Assembly (NCBI GenBank): GCA_020310875.1
Contig: CM035441.1
Span: 91,702,495 to 91,766,494, forward strand
From: Ceratopteris richardii
Lineage: Eukaryota > Streptophyta > Polypodiopsida > Polypodiales > Pteridaceae
Reading direction: 5' to 3'
DNA: 64,000 nt
Part shown: piece after piece, positions 1 to 9,456 of the stretch
How positions within the stretch are numbered: the stretch's first letter is position 1
Layout: each line of letters starts with the position of its first letter
Program-made: the position numbers and the translations under genes
Notes under the pieces: generated by a model
The model's input: only the letters and a program-made list of their open reading frames with translations
What the model was told of the DNA's origin: nothing
Databases searched by the model: none

Positions 1-1170
1 TTGTCTTGATGGAAGCCTTCTAAAAGATATATTGTTCAAGTATTTGCTCTCTCGAGAAGGTTTTTGTGGGGAGTGAATGAACATACTAACAAGATTCCCA
101 AAGTGTTCTGGAAAATCTATTGTATGAAGAAAGAGGAAGGGGGGCTGGGAATCTTATGTCCAATTAAGCTTTACTCATCTCTTTGCCAAGTGGATTTGGA
201 GGGCTACCTTTTCCATGGATTTTTGGGCTTGTCTTATTAAGTGGAACTATGATAAGTTTCATATTAAGAACTATAAAGCCTGGGATAACAACTCTCTGTG
301 GGACATTGTCTATTCTCTTGTTATATATACCCCTAAAGGAAGCATCTTGACTTGTAATATGTGGAAAGCCTAGATGTCTGCCAAGTAGAATTTTCAACCG
401 AATTATGATATCTCTACTAGCTTCTGTTTCATGCTACATGACTCTATATAGAATAGTTGGTATAGCCAAGATAATTTCACCTGTTCTTGCATCAGAAGGA
501 ATAAGTGTGGAAAATATGGCTTCATAGCCTGGAAACACTTCTTTTGCTCAGGTGAGATTTTAAGTGATAACTATATTTGGAATCTGAATGGTCTTTCTTT
601 GGCATGCAAATAGATAGTGCTCAAGCAAAAAAGGGGCAGAAAAGGGTACTTGAAAGGAAGATGGCCCATTGTAAAAACACTTCAAATTTATTTCTTTGCA
701 AAGTGTGGCTAAGAGACATTTATCAACAATTCAAGAAGAACTTCACCTCTATCTCCTTCATCACATATAAGCTCAATAACAGATGGAAAGTGAATTGGGG
801 TGCACATCAATGGAGGTACATATTCAAACTTATGTGGGCCATGTCTAAAGCCATAAAGCATTTTATCTTACAATGGCTTATTGTTCACAATGGTATTTGG
901 ATTGGAAATAGAGCTAAGATCTACAAGATTAGTGATGGAAAGTATTGCTTATGTGGTAAGGAGGATGATCTTGCCCATGTGTTTCTCCATTATAATCATG
1001 CTCAAAGATTTTGGAACACCACATCCAATTCTTGTCAAATTGCTGGTTTGACAAATTTAGGTTACAAAGAAGTGCTCCTTGGAGTGTGTAACAGGATGGA
1101 CATCACTCTTTGACAATTATGGAGATCCCATATTTTTTGGCATATTTGATGTAGGAGGAATGAAAGAGTG
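1..1170 (+). mobile_element. LINE II (L1-type) ORF2 3' fragment, decayed
   Basis: This is the C-terminal part of an L1-type LINE reverse-transcriptase polyprotein, cut by the window edge. Bases 46-165 read LSRRFLWGVNEH followed by KKEEGGLGIL, the conserved block just after the RT thumb of plant L1 ORF2. Bases 577-1113 form one open frame with the zf-RVT region: a Trp-rich stretch, then YCLCGKEDDLAHVFLHY with its Cys-Cys-His spacing. It ends with a SHIFWHI-like block near 1130-1160 that is shared with the other LINE II pieces at 7746-8190 and 9597-14231. Several frame changes and stops separate the two blocks, so it is a pseudogene. No poly-A tail is visible. The family assignment rests on the shared C-terminal motif. 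Confidence 0.8.
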
Positions 1171-1363
1171 TTCTAGGATTAATGAAAGAGTGTTATAGAA
1201 TGTAGCATATATTAATGATTCAATCACATGCACATGTTGGATATAATTAACTCATGATTCAAGGACATGCATCGTGTTGGTTAGAATTAATGATTCAATG
1301 ACATGATCACAACTTTGCAAGTTCCAAGATTTCTTTGAGAGCTGTCGTCGTTGGATATATCAT
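1171..1363. other. Short AT-rich stretch, no gene
   Basis: There is no coding signal. A short motif containing ATTAATGATTCAA with CATG nearby occurs about twice between 1200 and 1310, as a weak direct repeat. Confidence 0.4.
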
Positions 1364-1527
1364 TCTTTGATAGTTGTTGTTGCCGTTGTCGTTGCTGGAA
1401 CGAGAGTTCAGAGTTCCTCAGATCCTCTACATCCAGCAGACCCATGTACTTCCCGTTCTTCTTTGGACGGCTCTGAGCTCATAGTCCTTTTCGTTGCTCC
1501 AAAAATACCTCCCATCATATTCACCTT
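1364..1527. repeat. Block copy A, segment a
   Basis: This stretch matches 6594-6775 closely: the TTTGATAGTTG start, the GAGTTCCTCAGATCCTCTAC core and the TCTTTGGAC segment. It is the first segment of an unrecognised sequence present three times in the first 15 kb. No protein domain is recognised in either strand. It is interrupted on the right by a SINE whose TSD (TATTCACCTT) lies at 1518-1527 and 1740-1749. Confidence 0.7.
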
Positions 1528-1739
1528 TTTTTTTTTAGAGTACAATGAATTGGAAAGACACACGTACCCGAGCTCATAAGGTAGAGGCACCCATCTTGGA
1601 GAACTCATAGACACCCATTTTGGGGAACTCATGGAGAAAACTCATGACTAGCTTCCAAAGATTTAAAGCATCAACCACTAGACTATGAAGGAGGCTTGAA
1701 CATTTATAACCACTAGACTATGAAGGAGGCTTGAACATT
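1528..1739 (-). mobile_element. SINE family B, reverse copy with doubled head
   Basis: Read on the minus strand, this runs from a tRNA-like head (TAGTCTAGTGGTTGATGC, an A-box-like element) to a tail ending TTTCCAATTCATTGTA plus poly-A, seen as a T run at 1528-1536 on the plus strand. The tail matches the forward copy at 5353-5513. The head segment TAGTCTAGTGGTT is present twice about 37 bp apart (1681-1735), a small tandem duplication. A 10-bp perfect direct repeat, TATTCACCTT (1518-1527 and 1740-1749), flanks it as the TSD. The B box is poorly preserved. Confidence 0.8.
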
Positions 1740-2081
1740 TATTCACCTTGTTTACTTTCTTTCTCCTCTGTATTCTGTGTCATTTGTGATTAGAAATACG
1801 TCGTTCACTGTACTCATGTTGCATAATAACTTGCATTTTAAGGCAGCGCTGCTTTCTTGTTTTCTTTTCCGAAGGACATTTTCAACCGTGCTCACATTAC
1901 TCATCTTTATTTCTGTACTTCCCTTATTCATTATTGATGTCGTCGTCAGTACTAATGCATTGACGTCACCGATTGTATGTTCCATGTCCTTCTTTGTTCG
2001 TACATATAAGATCGGAAAACGGCCTTGCTGTGTTTGTTACTGCCTTTATGGAAACAAACCACAACATGAATTCCAAATATC
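1740..2081. repeat. Block copy A, segment b
   Basis: This matches 7123-7209 plus 7469-7670 of block copy B, which is split there by a SINE. Shared landmarks are GTTGCATAATAACTTGCATT, the CTTTTCC-AAGGA segment and the stretch around TTCCATGTCC. Both strands have short open frames, but neither gives a recognisable protein, so I call no gene. The right end carries the left TSD of LINE I (2063-2081). Confidence 0.7.
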
Positions 2082-2212
2082 TAGCTTGCCGAACTTGTCC
2101 ACTCCCATGTAGGATTCAGGGGGTCCCATGAGCACTAGTCCCATTCACTTGTAACATTTCTTCTTTTCTTTAATTATAGTCCGAGAGAGTAGGTCAAGTC
2201 TGAACTTCCTTA

Positions 2213-4497
2213 AGGGGAGATAAGAACAAAATTGAAAATTGGCGGCCGATTGCCATGCTCCAAACTGGATATAAGACAATTGCCAAAGTTATCGCCAACA
2301 TAATCTCTTGTCATTTAAAGTCATGGCTTTGTGAGGACCAGAAAGGTTTTATCAAAGGTATATCTATACTTGAAGCAATTTTTGATATTTGGGAAGGCCT
2401 TGCGTTTGCTGAGGAGTCTGCACAAGATCTGGTATTCATTAAGATCGACTTCGACAAAGCGTATGATAGATTGGAATGGGACTTTATTCTTCAATCACTG
2501 AAAGACCTTGGATGCAACCAAAAGTTCACGAACATGGTTTCCACTCTTCTCAGAAATGCCTCAACTAGAATAAATATCAACGGTAATCTCTCTGAGCCCA
2601 TACATTTAAAAAGATCTATCAGGCAAGGCTGCCCTCTGGCTCCACTACTCTTCGCTATCGCCTCGAATGGCCTCAGTTGCCTATTAAAGCATCACATGGA
2701 TGCTGGCAATCTCAAGAGTCTTTCCCTACCTCTAAATCATGGCCAAATGATTGCGAAACTCTTTGCCGATGACATGAATGCCTTTGTGCATAACGATATG
2801 AACAACATTGAGGTGTTATGGAGTTACCTCGACACCTTTTGTGTGGCATCAGGTTCAAAAATCAACCATGCTAAAAATGCTTTCAGAGCAATCAGCGGAC
2901 CTCCTCCCCAATTGTTATTAGATCAGGGGTGTCAAGTTATCCCTAGAGGTCAAGTCTTTCGTCTCCTTGACATTCTGATGGGCTTCGACATCTAAATGGA
3001 CCAACGATGGAACTAGGTGCTATCCAACCTGGATAGCAAACTAAATCATTGGAAAGGTATGCAAGTCAACTTGGCAGGGCGTTGTATGGTTGTTAACACA
3101 TTTATGCTTTCTACGACTATTTACTTTATCTCGTGTTGGAGACGTAAGGAGAAAGAGTTGGCCAAAGTGGAAAGAATTTGCAGAAACTTCTTATGGACTA
3201 GGGACCCTAACAGGAGGGGGATTCCCAAAATCAAATGGGAAACTTGCATTGGCTCGAAAGACTCAGGGGGCTTGGGAATTTTGGATATCGTTGGGTTGGC
3301 TAACAAGCTGGCAGCAAATTGGCTTATCAAGGCTTGGAACAATAGTGAGTCCTCTTGGGCTAAATTGATCTTCAAAAACATGGAAGACCTTACCTTAGTT
3401 GGCCATCCTGGTTGGAAGGACATAGGGATTCTCACGCTTTTGTTCTCCCTCCACCGGGTGTCCCCTAAAGGCTCTAGTCTCGTGTGTTCTTTATGGAAGA
3501 GTTGGAACAAGGCCAAACAATTCATCAAAACCGGTGAGAAGTAGAAGTGGGCAGCTGGGATAAGACAAGATGACTCTATCTAGTTCCCGATCAGTGGCAT
3601 AAGGGGATGGAGTCTTGGAACCTCCAAACTGCAAAGCGGTTATGGAACAAGGCGTTCAAACAGTGGAAACAACTCTGGAAACAAGAGGCCAGCCGATGGA
3701 TTAGGTTCGAAGACTTAGACCCGAGACATAGAGTTACCCTCGAGGAATGGACTCTTCTTCAAGGCAGGTGTTTAGCGTGGGACCGCTCAACTACCCGCCT
3801 TCTCTGCGGACAAGATCTTCCTTGCCTGGAGGGCCTCAAATGGAGCAATGGTAAGAAAATATCCAGAATCCCCAACTTCAAAGAGAACTTAGATGTTCAT
3901 CACACCCTTAACAAGAGGTGGTGCCTTTCTTGGATCAAACTTCGATGGGAACTAAAGTTCATGTCTATTTGGCACCCCCTAATATAGATCAAGAAGTCTG
4001 TTCTCATGTGGTAGATCTTGCATAAGGGAATCTGGTCCAATGCAAGGGCTAACAAAATATGTGGTGTGCCGCCGTGGTGCAAGCGTTTCCATCGATGCAT
4101 CGAAGATTTAGCTCACCTGTTCTTCGATTGCCCCAAGTCACGTGTTATCTGGCATCACGTGATGCGGGTATTGAGACTCACGAACCAAATCAATTGGCAA
4201 CAGGCGCTGTTGGGTGAGGCAGTCGGCTGTTCATCGAGGATGTGGAATGCCATCAGGAGTGAGACTCTTTGGAAGATTTGGAGGGAGCGATGTGCTGTCA
4301 ATTTTGGCCAAACTCCTAAGGAATGGTCGATCGAGAAATCCTTGTTTCTTCTAGCTAAAAGAATATCTCGAGATAAGAGATCTCCACTGTTTAGACATCA
4401 CTGTATTTATCTCCTAGAAAACAACAAGTTGAAATCCAAATGGGTCCCACATGAGGGAGATCATAGATTTATCTGCCTCATTTGTAATGCCCTCTAG
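2213..4497 (+). pseudogene. LINE I ORF2: reverse transcriptase to zf-RVT
   Basis: The frame opens KGDKNKIENWRPIAM (2213-2257), the start of the plant L1 RT core. It continues through the first catalytic block KIDFDKAYDRLEWD (about 2441-2482), RQGCPLAPLLFAI (about 2620-2660) and the LFADD catalytic box (about 2760-2775), all conserved. In-frame stops follow at 2993-2995 and 3014-3016, and the frame changes between 3544 and 3607. The thumb block is at 3175-3280 (RNFLW to SGGLGIL) and the zf-RVT region at 4050-4150 (CGVPPWCKRF and HLFFDCP). A stop also lies near 3985. The product would copy the element's RNA at the nicked target. It cannot be made as it stands. Confidence 0.85.
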
Positions 4498-4662
4498 CTT
4501 ACCATACTTCTCCCCTGCATTGTGGGATTTGGGGGGTCCCATGGGCACTAGTCTCACTCACTTGTAACTTTTTTTCTTTATTTTAATTAAAGTCCGAGAG
4601 AATACGCTAAGGTCGAACTTGCTTTTAATTAAAAAAAGAAATTCCTTTTATTTGAAAAAAAA
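4498..4662 (+). other. LINE I 3' UTR and A-rich tail
   Basis: The 3' UTR follows the ORF2 stop and includes GGGGGGTCCCATGGGCACTA, a CACTTGTAAC block and AAGTCCGAGAGAATACGC. Two A-rich runs (about 4630-4637 and 4655-4664) end in the right TSD. The same UTR lies at 2082-2212, and its last 40 bp or so recur at 4919-4960. Confidence 0.8.
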
Positions 4663-5352
4663 AACATGAACTCCAAATCTCATTATTATCTTCTTCACTG
4701 CCCTTGTTGGAAGTTCTCGTGCTTTGTCGTCGAGTTGTGTACTATAAATCTCGTCTTTTTTTTTTTTCTGCTCCATTTTCCATATTCTCCGTATCAAATG
4801 TACTTACAATTCATATTCTCTTGCTTCGCGGCGTTTGTCAAATAGGGTGTTTCGTCTTCTCGTTTGTTCTTTTCAAAAGTACAATTATATTCCTTTTAAA
4901 GCCCGAACTTGATTTTTGTAAGAATAGGCTAAGGCCGAACTTTCTTTTATTGAAAACAAAAAAGCAAGGGCAGGGACACACTCTTCCGGAGGAACACACA
5001 TTCCTCCAATATTGCCATTCACACAGAGTGGTATTCAAATTACAATATAAAGTATCTTGATCGTTAACTTTTATGTAACAAATTTTCCATGTTTCAGCCA
5101 TTGAGAGTTTGTTCCGAGGGGGAGTAGCTGCCACAAAACGCTGTGGGTCTGAAACATATTGGCCTTGAATTTGATAAATGAGCATTTTCCTCATGGAAGT
5201 AATTCGACGATTCCTATGCGGTTCCACAACGAGATTTTATTCATCTTGACTTAAGCTCTGGGGAATTATCGTTGTAGAGGGTGAAATACAAGTGTACAGT
5301 TGTGAGAGGAAGTTTAAAATCTCACAACCATGTATAGTAGTAAATTTCAGTG
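4663..5352. repeat. Block copy A, segments c and d
   Basis: Segment c (4671-4918) matches 7660-7745 plus 8191-8390 and 9463-9596 plus 14476-14645. Segment d (about 5020-5225) matches 14665-14876 and, weakly, 8460-8500. Landmarks are CTTGTTGGAAGTTCTCGTGC, TTTGTTCTTTTCAAA and TTTTCCATGTTTCAGCCATT. A minute LINE I 3' end interrupts it at about 4919-4960. No protein is recognised. Confidence 0.7.
4919..4960 (+). mobile_element. Extremely 5'-truncated LINE I 3' end
   Basis: About 40 bp resembling the last bases of the LINE I UTR (GGCTAAGGCCGAACTTTC, then an A-rich tail) sit at a point where block copies B and C run straight through. The best reading is a second LINE I insertion cut to its last 40 bases. 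Confidence 0.5.
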
Positions 5353-5513
5353 TTGTCCGAGCTCACGTAACCTAGTGGTTTGATGCCTTGATCCTCTGGG
5401 AGGAAGTCTTGAGTTCAAGTCTTGGTTGGACATAAGATGGGTGCCTCTACCTCATGAGGTCGGTGTGTAAATGAGTTTCCAATTCATTGTACAAAAAAAT
5501 AAAAATAAAAAAA
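5353..5513 (+). mobile_element. SINE family B, forward copy
   Basis: A tRNA-like head carries an A-box-like ACCTAGTGGTTTGATGCC and a B-box-like TTGAGTTCAAGTC about 40 bp on. A short body with GGGTGCCTCTACCTCATGAG follows, ending TTTCCAATTCATTGTA plus an A-rich tail (5492-5513). The possible TSD TCAGTG (5347-5352 and 5514-5519) is short. The tail is shared with 1528-1739 on the other strand. Transcription would be by RNA polymerase III from the internal boxes. Confidence 0.8.
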
Positions 5514-5699
5514 TCAGTGCCTAAAATTGATAAGCGTTTTGCCCGTCAAAAACAAGTGGTTTTCGAAACTTCCTGTCAAATGACACATTGAGATTGATAA
5601 TTTGGCTGTCATTTTTTATAAATCTATATGTATATACCTTCTGTATACATATAGAAAATTTCTCACATGAAAGGATTCGATGAGAAGCACAAAAAATTG

Positions 5700-6012
5700 T
5701 ATTAGCTTGGTCAAAGATGGAGCCCTAGAAGACTTTAGTCTTCTCCAATTTTGTAACCATAAAAAGTTTCATAATTGGAGAGTCAAAGTTGCTGCTCTTT
5801 ATTTCCCCACCGGGATACTGATCGCTCTTACCATTTTGTAACTGTCTTGGCTCAAGGTTGTTTCCTTAGTGGTCTCTATTCTAGGTTTTGTAAGATGTTC
5901 TTTAGTGTTTTGTATCTTTTTGATAGGTGTTTTGTATCTTTTTGTTTTGTATCTTTTGATAAGTTGTAACATTTTCTTTTCTTTTAATTCAATCTCTGTT
6001 TCTCTAAAAAAA
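5700..6012 (+). mobile_element. 5'-truncated L1-type LINE 3' end
   Basis: A short frame around 5780-5840 reads NWRVKVAALYFPTG, typical of an L1 ORF2 C-terminal tail. A T-rich 3' UTR with repeated TTTTGTATCTTTT units (5910-5960) follows, then a poly-A run at 6006-6018. The sequence differs from the LINE I UTR and is closer in style to LINE II. A short AAATTGT repeat flanks it, but I do not consider the TSD proven. Confidence 0.6.
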
Positions 6013-6195
6013 AAAAAATTGTCTGTCATATGACATTTTGTATTGACCGTGAAATTTAAATTTTGTCCTGGCCATTAAATTTAAGGTACTGCTAGTAATG
6101 CCGAAAGAGGGTTGATATGTAGCAGAAACTGACTGCTCTATGAAGGTGCACGCGCGAGTCAGCAGCGCGACGGAGAGAGACAATCGGGATATGCA
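6013..6195. other. Unclassified spacer
   Basis: No gene is visible. A short GC-rich patch (6148-6175, with GCGCGAG and GCGACGG) stands out from the AT-rich surroundings. Confidence 0.35.
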
Positions 6196-6209
6196 AATTG
6201 CAGGATTTT

Positions 6210-6546
6210 ACTTTATTTTTTTATTTTTTTTTATTTTTATTTTTAATTTTTATTTTTTTTTAAATTGAAGGTTCGGCCGATTCAAGCTTTAATTTTGAAA
6301 TTGTAACTCTACAAGGAAGGGCATAGTACCCATGAGACCCCCCTTATCCCACAAGAACAAGGGTTTATATAACTGCATTAGATTGCGGTCACAACTACCA
6401 TGGGGCAAGACATACAGTGGCACATCAACCACAAGATACAACTTTCCGTGATAAACATGTCTCTTACATGTTGTCTGGGAGGGTTGAACCATCGCCCCCA
6501 CCTCAAGAGGCAAGAGGCCCAACCACCCGGACAAACGATCTGGGAC
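6210..6546 (-). mobile_element. SINE family A, copy 1 (reverse)
   Basis: On the minus strand a tRNA-like head near 6546 leads to a B-box-like GGTTCAACCC segment (6480-6495) and the family tail around 6310-6350 (GGGATAAG, then GGGTACTATGCCC). It ends in an A-rich tract seen as the T-rich plus-strand run 6211-6264. A perfect 14-bp TSD, AATTGCAGGATTTT, lies at 6196-6209 and 6547-6560. Confidence 0.85.
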
Positions 6547-6560
6547 AATTGCAGGATTTT

Positions 6561-6812
6561 TTTTTTTATGGTCGTTCCTCGATACTTAATAATACTTTGA
6601 TAGTTGTGGTTGCCGTTGTCGTTGTTGGAACCATAGTTAAGAGTTCCTCAGATCCTCTACTATGTCCACTAGACCCATGTACTTCCCGACGCCCGTTCTT
6701 CTTTGGACAGCTCTGAGCTCACGGTCCTTTTCGCTGTTCCAAAAATGCCTCCCCATCATGTTCATCTTCTCCTCTGTATTGTATTCTGTGTCATTTGTCA
6801 CTATAAATACGT
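6561..6812. repeat. Block copy B, segments a and b (start)
   Basis: From 6594 this matches block copy A 1364-1517, then 1760-1800 (CTCCTCTGTATT and GTCATTTGTCACTATAAATACG). The first 30 bases are a T run and flank. The block is split at 6812 by SINE A copy 2. No gene is recognised. Confidence 0.7.
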
Positions 6813-7122
6813 CTTTTTTTTTTTTTTTTTTTTTAAATGGAGGTTCGGCCGAGGCCTACTCCCTCGGACTTTAACTTTGAAATTACAACTGTACAAAGAA
6901 GGGCATAGTACCCATGGGACCCCCCTTATCCCATAAGAACAGGGGTTTACAACTGGGTTAAACGGCGGTCATAACTACCGCAGGGATGGTCAAACGGTGG
7001 CCAACAACCACATACATCAGTTCCTGGGATTTATATGTCCCTACATGTTGCTGCCAGGGGTTGAACCCTCGCCCCTGCCTCAAGAGGCGAGAGGCCCAAC
7101 CACCAGGCCAGCGAACCGGGAC
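6813..7122 (-). mobile_element. SINE family A, copy 2 (reverse), cleanest copy
   Basis: The minus strand starts GTCCCGGTTCGCTGGCCTGG, with an A-box-like TGGCCTGGTGGTTGGG. The B-box-like GGGTTCAACCCC lies about 45 bp on, which is the spacing of a tRNA-derived polymerase III promoter. The body ends in the GTTCTTATGGGATAAG and GGGTACTATGCCC tail and poly-A (plus-strand T run 6813-6834). A perfect 16-bp TSD, GTCACTATAAATACGT, lies at 6797-6812 and 7123-7138. This is the best reference copy for the family. Confidence 0.9.
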
Positions 7123-7209
7123 GTCACTATAAATACGTTGTTCACTGTACTGATGTTGCATAATAACTTGCATTCTAGCGCAGCGCTGCGTTTTTGTTTT
7201 CTTTTCCCA
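7123..7209. repeat. Block copy B, segment b (middle)
   Basis: This continues the block after SINE A copy 2 and matches copy A 1795-1875 (GTTGCATAATAACTTGCATT). It is cut by SINE A copy 3. Confidence 0.7.
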
Positions 7210-7468
7210 AAGGATTGTTTTTTTTTTTTAAAGGAGGTTCGGCCGAGGCCTACTCCTCCGACTTTAATTTTGAAATTGCAATTGTACAAGGAAGGGCTTA
7301 GTACCCCTGGGACCCCTCTTATCCCACAAGAACAGGGGTTAGACTCAGATCGGGAAGGACTTACAATAGGCAGGGTTTAAACTGGCCCGAAGACACTACA
7401 CGATTTTTTGCCTGAAGGCACAGGTTCCATGGCCCGAAGGCACCACAATTTTTCCATGCTTGAAGGCA
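7210..7468 (-). mobile_element. SINE family A, copy 3 with a different head
   Basis: The tail half (7222-7340) is the same as the other family A copies. The head half (7345-7468) is unrelated: on the minus strand it has two CCTTCGGGCCA units about 50 bp apart and a B-box-like GGTTTAAACCCTGCC. A plus-strand T run at 7215-7229 marks the 3' end. The insertion lies inside block copy B, which continues at 7469. No clean TSD was found; short AAGG-containing sequence occurs on both sides. Confidence 0.65.
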
Positions 7469-7745
7469 GACATTTTCAACCATGCTCACATTACTCATCT
7501 TTATTTCTCTACTTCCCTTATTCATTGTTGATGTCGCCATCAGTACTACTGCATTAACGTCACCGATTGTATGTTCCATGTCCTCCTTTGTTCGTACATA
7601 TGAGATCGAAAAACGACCTTGCCCAAGTTTGTTACTGCCTTTATGGAAACAAGCCACAACATGGACTCCAAATATCATTACTATCTTCTTCAGTGCCCTT
7701 CTTGGAAGTTCTCGTGCTTCGTCATCGAGACATCGACAATAAATA
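7469..7745. repeat. Block copy B, segments b (end) and c (start)
   Basis: This matches copy A 1878-2081 and then 4671-4760, reading straight through the site where LINE I sits in copy A. Copy B is therefore the empty site for that LINE insertion, which confirms its boundaries. A LINE II fragment cuts it at 7746. Confidence 0.75.
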
Positions 7746-8190
7746 TCGCCTTTTTTTTTGAGAAAACAGGAAAATTAATTAATGGAGGAATATACTAACT
7801 GTGCAAAGGGCAAGAGCCACACACAGCTACATATACAGAGCCATATCAAGTCTCTGAGGAGAATACAAAGAGGAAATAGATTTCCTTCAGCTAGAGAATT
7901 TACTAGCAACCATCAACTCAAAAATGCTACCTATGGTACTAGGGGTTTGGTACATATTTTGAATAAAATTATAAGAGGCTTTTCTCAACACAACAGGTAA
8001 GGACTTCAGGAGATTTTTTCTTCCTTGACTGAAAATAGCATTATTCATACTGAGCCAAATGTGCCAAAGAATATGACGACTCCAAATATTCCATAAAAGC
8101 ACGTCCATATTCTTGCATATTCCATAAAAGCACATCCTATTCTTGTAGCAGCCAAGCAAAATAACCTAATGATTGAGCATATGGCTTTTG
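7746..8190 (-). mobile_element. LINE II 3' end fragment (reverse)
   Basis: On the minus strand a frame at 8159-7887 includes RHILWHIWLSMNNAIF, the block downstream of zf-RVT in LINE II, followed by a tail with TCTCAAAAAAAAA (plus-strand T run 7751-7759). The same tail ends the long copy at 9597. The insertion is 5'-truncated, about 445 bp long, and lies inside segment c of block copy B. A duplicated TTCCATAAAAGCAC stretch occurs at 8088-8132. Confidence 0.75.
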
Positions 8191-8529
8191 CTTTTTTTAT
8201 GTTCCATATTCTCCGTATCAAATGTACTTACACTTCATATTCTGTTGCTGATTATGGCATTACTCCTTGCCAATGCTGCTCCAGCCTCCAAGCATGTTTG
8301 TCTTCTGTCACATATGGTGTTTCGTCTTCTGGTTTGTTCTTTTCAAACGTACTATTTTATTCCTTTTAAAGTTCAAACTTGATTTTTTACAGAAAAACAA
8401 CAATAAGGGTGGGTTTAGATAGTGCAACACAAGTTTGCTCAGTCACATCATATGCCGCCAAGTTCAGTTCACACAGAGCGGTGGTAGACTCTGAATTTTA
8501 AAATTTTCAAGTTATATTACTGGTTGAAC
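8191..8529. repeat. Block copy B, segments c (end) and d (weak)
   Basis: This matches copy A 4770-4915 and copy C 14476-14650: CCATATTCTCCGTATCAAAT, the GTTTCGTCTTCTGG region and TTTGTTCTTTTCAAA. Homology fades after 8400, with a short match to segment d at TTCACACAGAGCGGTGG (8470-8486). No gene. Confidence 0.65.
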
Positions 8530-9456
8530 AACTTAAAGAACCAATCGAAAGCTATTGTTAGAGTGGCACATATTTGTTCCGAGGAAGGGAGGCTAGCTCA
8601 AGAAATGGTAGACCTGGAATTCTTTTCTTTTTTGAAAGCAAATCATATTGTGCCATATGGAAGCGCTCATTGTGCGGTCGGGCGATGTGAACCCACTTTA
8701 AGGGCCACTTCACATTGTTTTATAGGAACACCGTGCAATTTTTTTACAAGAAATTGTGCCAACTATTAAGAGAATTCCATATAAGAGTACTATCCTCATT
8801 ATCTTGAGTTTCTGAGTCTAGGTTGATCCTAGTAGCTTCAACCTCTAAATCCATATTTCCTTCCTTACCCACATCCTTTGAAATTTTTTGTTTACCCTTA
8901 ATATCAGAGTAAGATATAGAGTTACCTAAAAAAGAACGATTGTCAAACGTAGTACAGAGTCCTTGTTGTTGCTGTTGCAAGACTAAAGCATAGGTCCCCC
9001 CATTGCCAATTTTCTGACCACCTTTAGAGGTAGAGACCTTTTGCCATTGTTTTTCAATAGTATCCTTTGAAACAGTCTATATCTTACCAACGAAATTAGT
9101 TTTAAACTTTGAGCTTAGTCCACAGTTAGGGTTAGCCATACCATTTCTAGCATTTTTAGAAAAGCCTCCATTAACTCCCGATGTAATGGGGTTCCAAGCT
9201 TCCTGTTCCTGATTTGATTTGAGTTGATCAAACTCAGAGAAGTAGTTTGGTAACTTACCTGATGGGCCATCGAAGTTCAAACCAGATGACATCCCGTTCT
9301 GAAGAGCTTCGTGGAGCGCCATTTAAACATCATAAGCCTCCTATAGAGTCGTAGAACGTAGAGAAGTAGTCTCCCATCACTTGGGGAGGTGACAGAAGGG
9401 CAGAGGGACAACCCTCTTGACAGGACCCCTAGCGACGAGAACCCTAGCCATGCATG
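8530..9456 (-). pseudogene. LINE II 5' end: leader and ORF1 N-terminus
   Basis: On the minus strand a leader (9456-9325) precedes ATG at 9322 and a frame starting MALHEALQNGMSSGLN. It continues, with a stop near 9077, to a second open stretch at 8980-8744 containing LVLQQQQQGL and an acidic region. Farther on, another frame has KKLHGVPIKQCEVALKVG (about 8743-8690), which resembles the DUF4283-type region of plant LINE ORF1. The piece therefore looks like an ORF1 start of the RNA-binding kind, with the rest of the element missing. Linking it to LINE II is an inference from position and style. Confidence 0.5.

Larger units (their letters stand above)
2082..4662 (+). mobile_element. LINE I (L1-type), composite 5'-truncated insertion
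   Basis: A forward non-LTR retrotransposon is bounded by a 19-bp TSD with two mismatches (2063-2081 and 4663-4681). It has two parts. Bases 2082-2212 are a copy of the LINE's own 3' untranslated region, matching 4496-4640 from the ORF2 stop onward. Bases 2213-4650 are ORF2 from just before the NWRPI motif of RT, then the 3' UTR and an A-rich tail. Because one TSD encloses both parts, the 3'UTR-ORF2 dimer seems to have arrived in one event. It lacks ORF1, the endonuclease and the start of RT. Confidence 0.85.

Noticed and set aside
1752-2112. Open frames on both strands of the triplicated block as a host gene
   Set aside because: The frames are not conserved in length between block copies, and neither strand shows a domain.
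7050-7122. tRNA gene on the minus strand
   Set aside because: A- and B-box-like sites are present but no cloverleaf with acceptor stem is seen; TSDs and a tail show it is a SINE head. The same applies to 14400-14475, 26195-26260 and 5360-5420.
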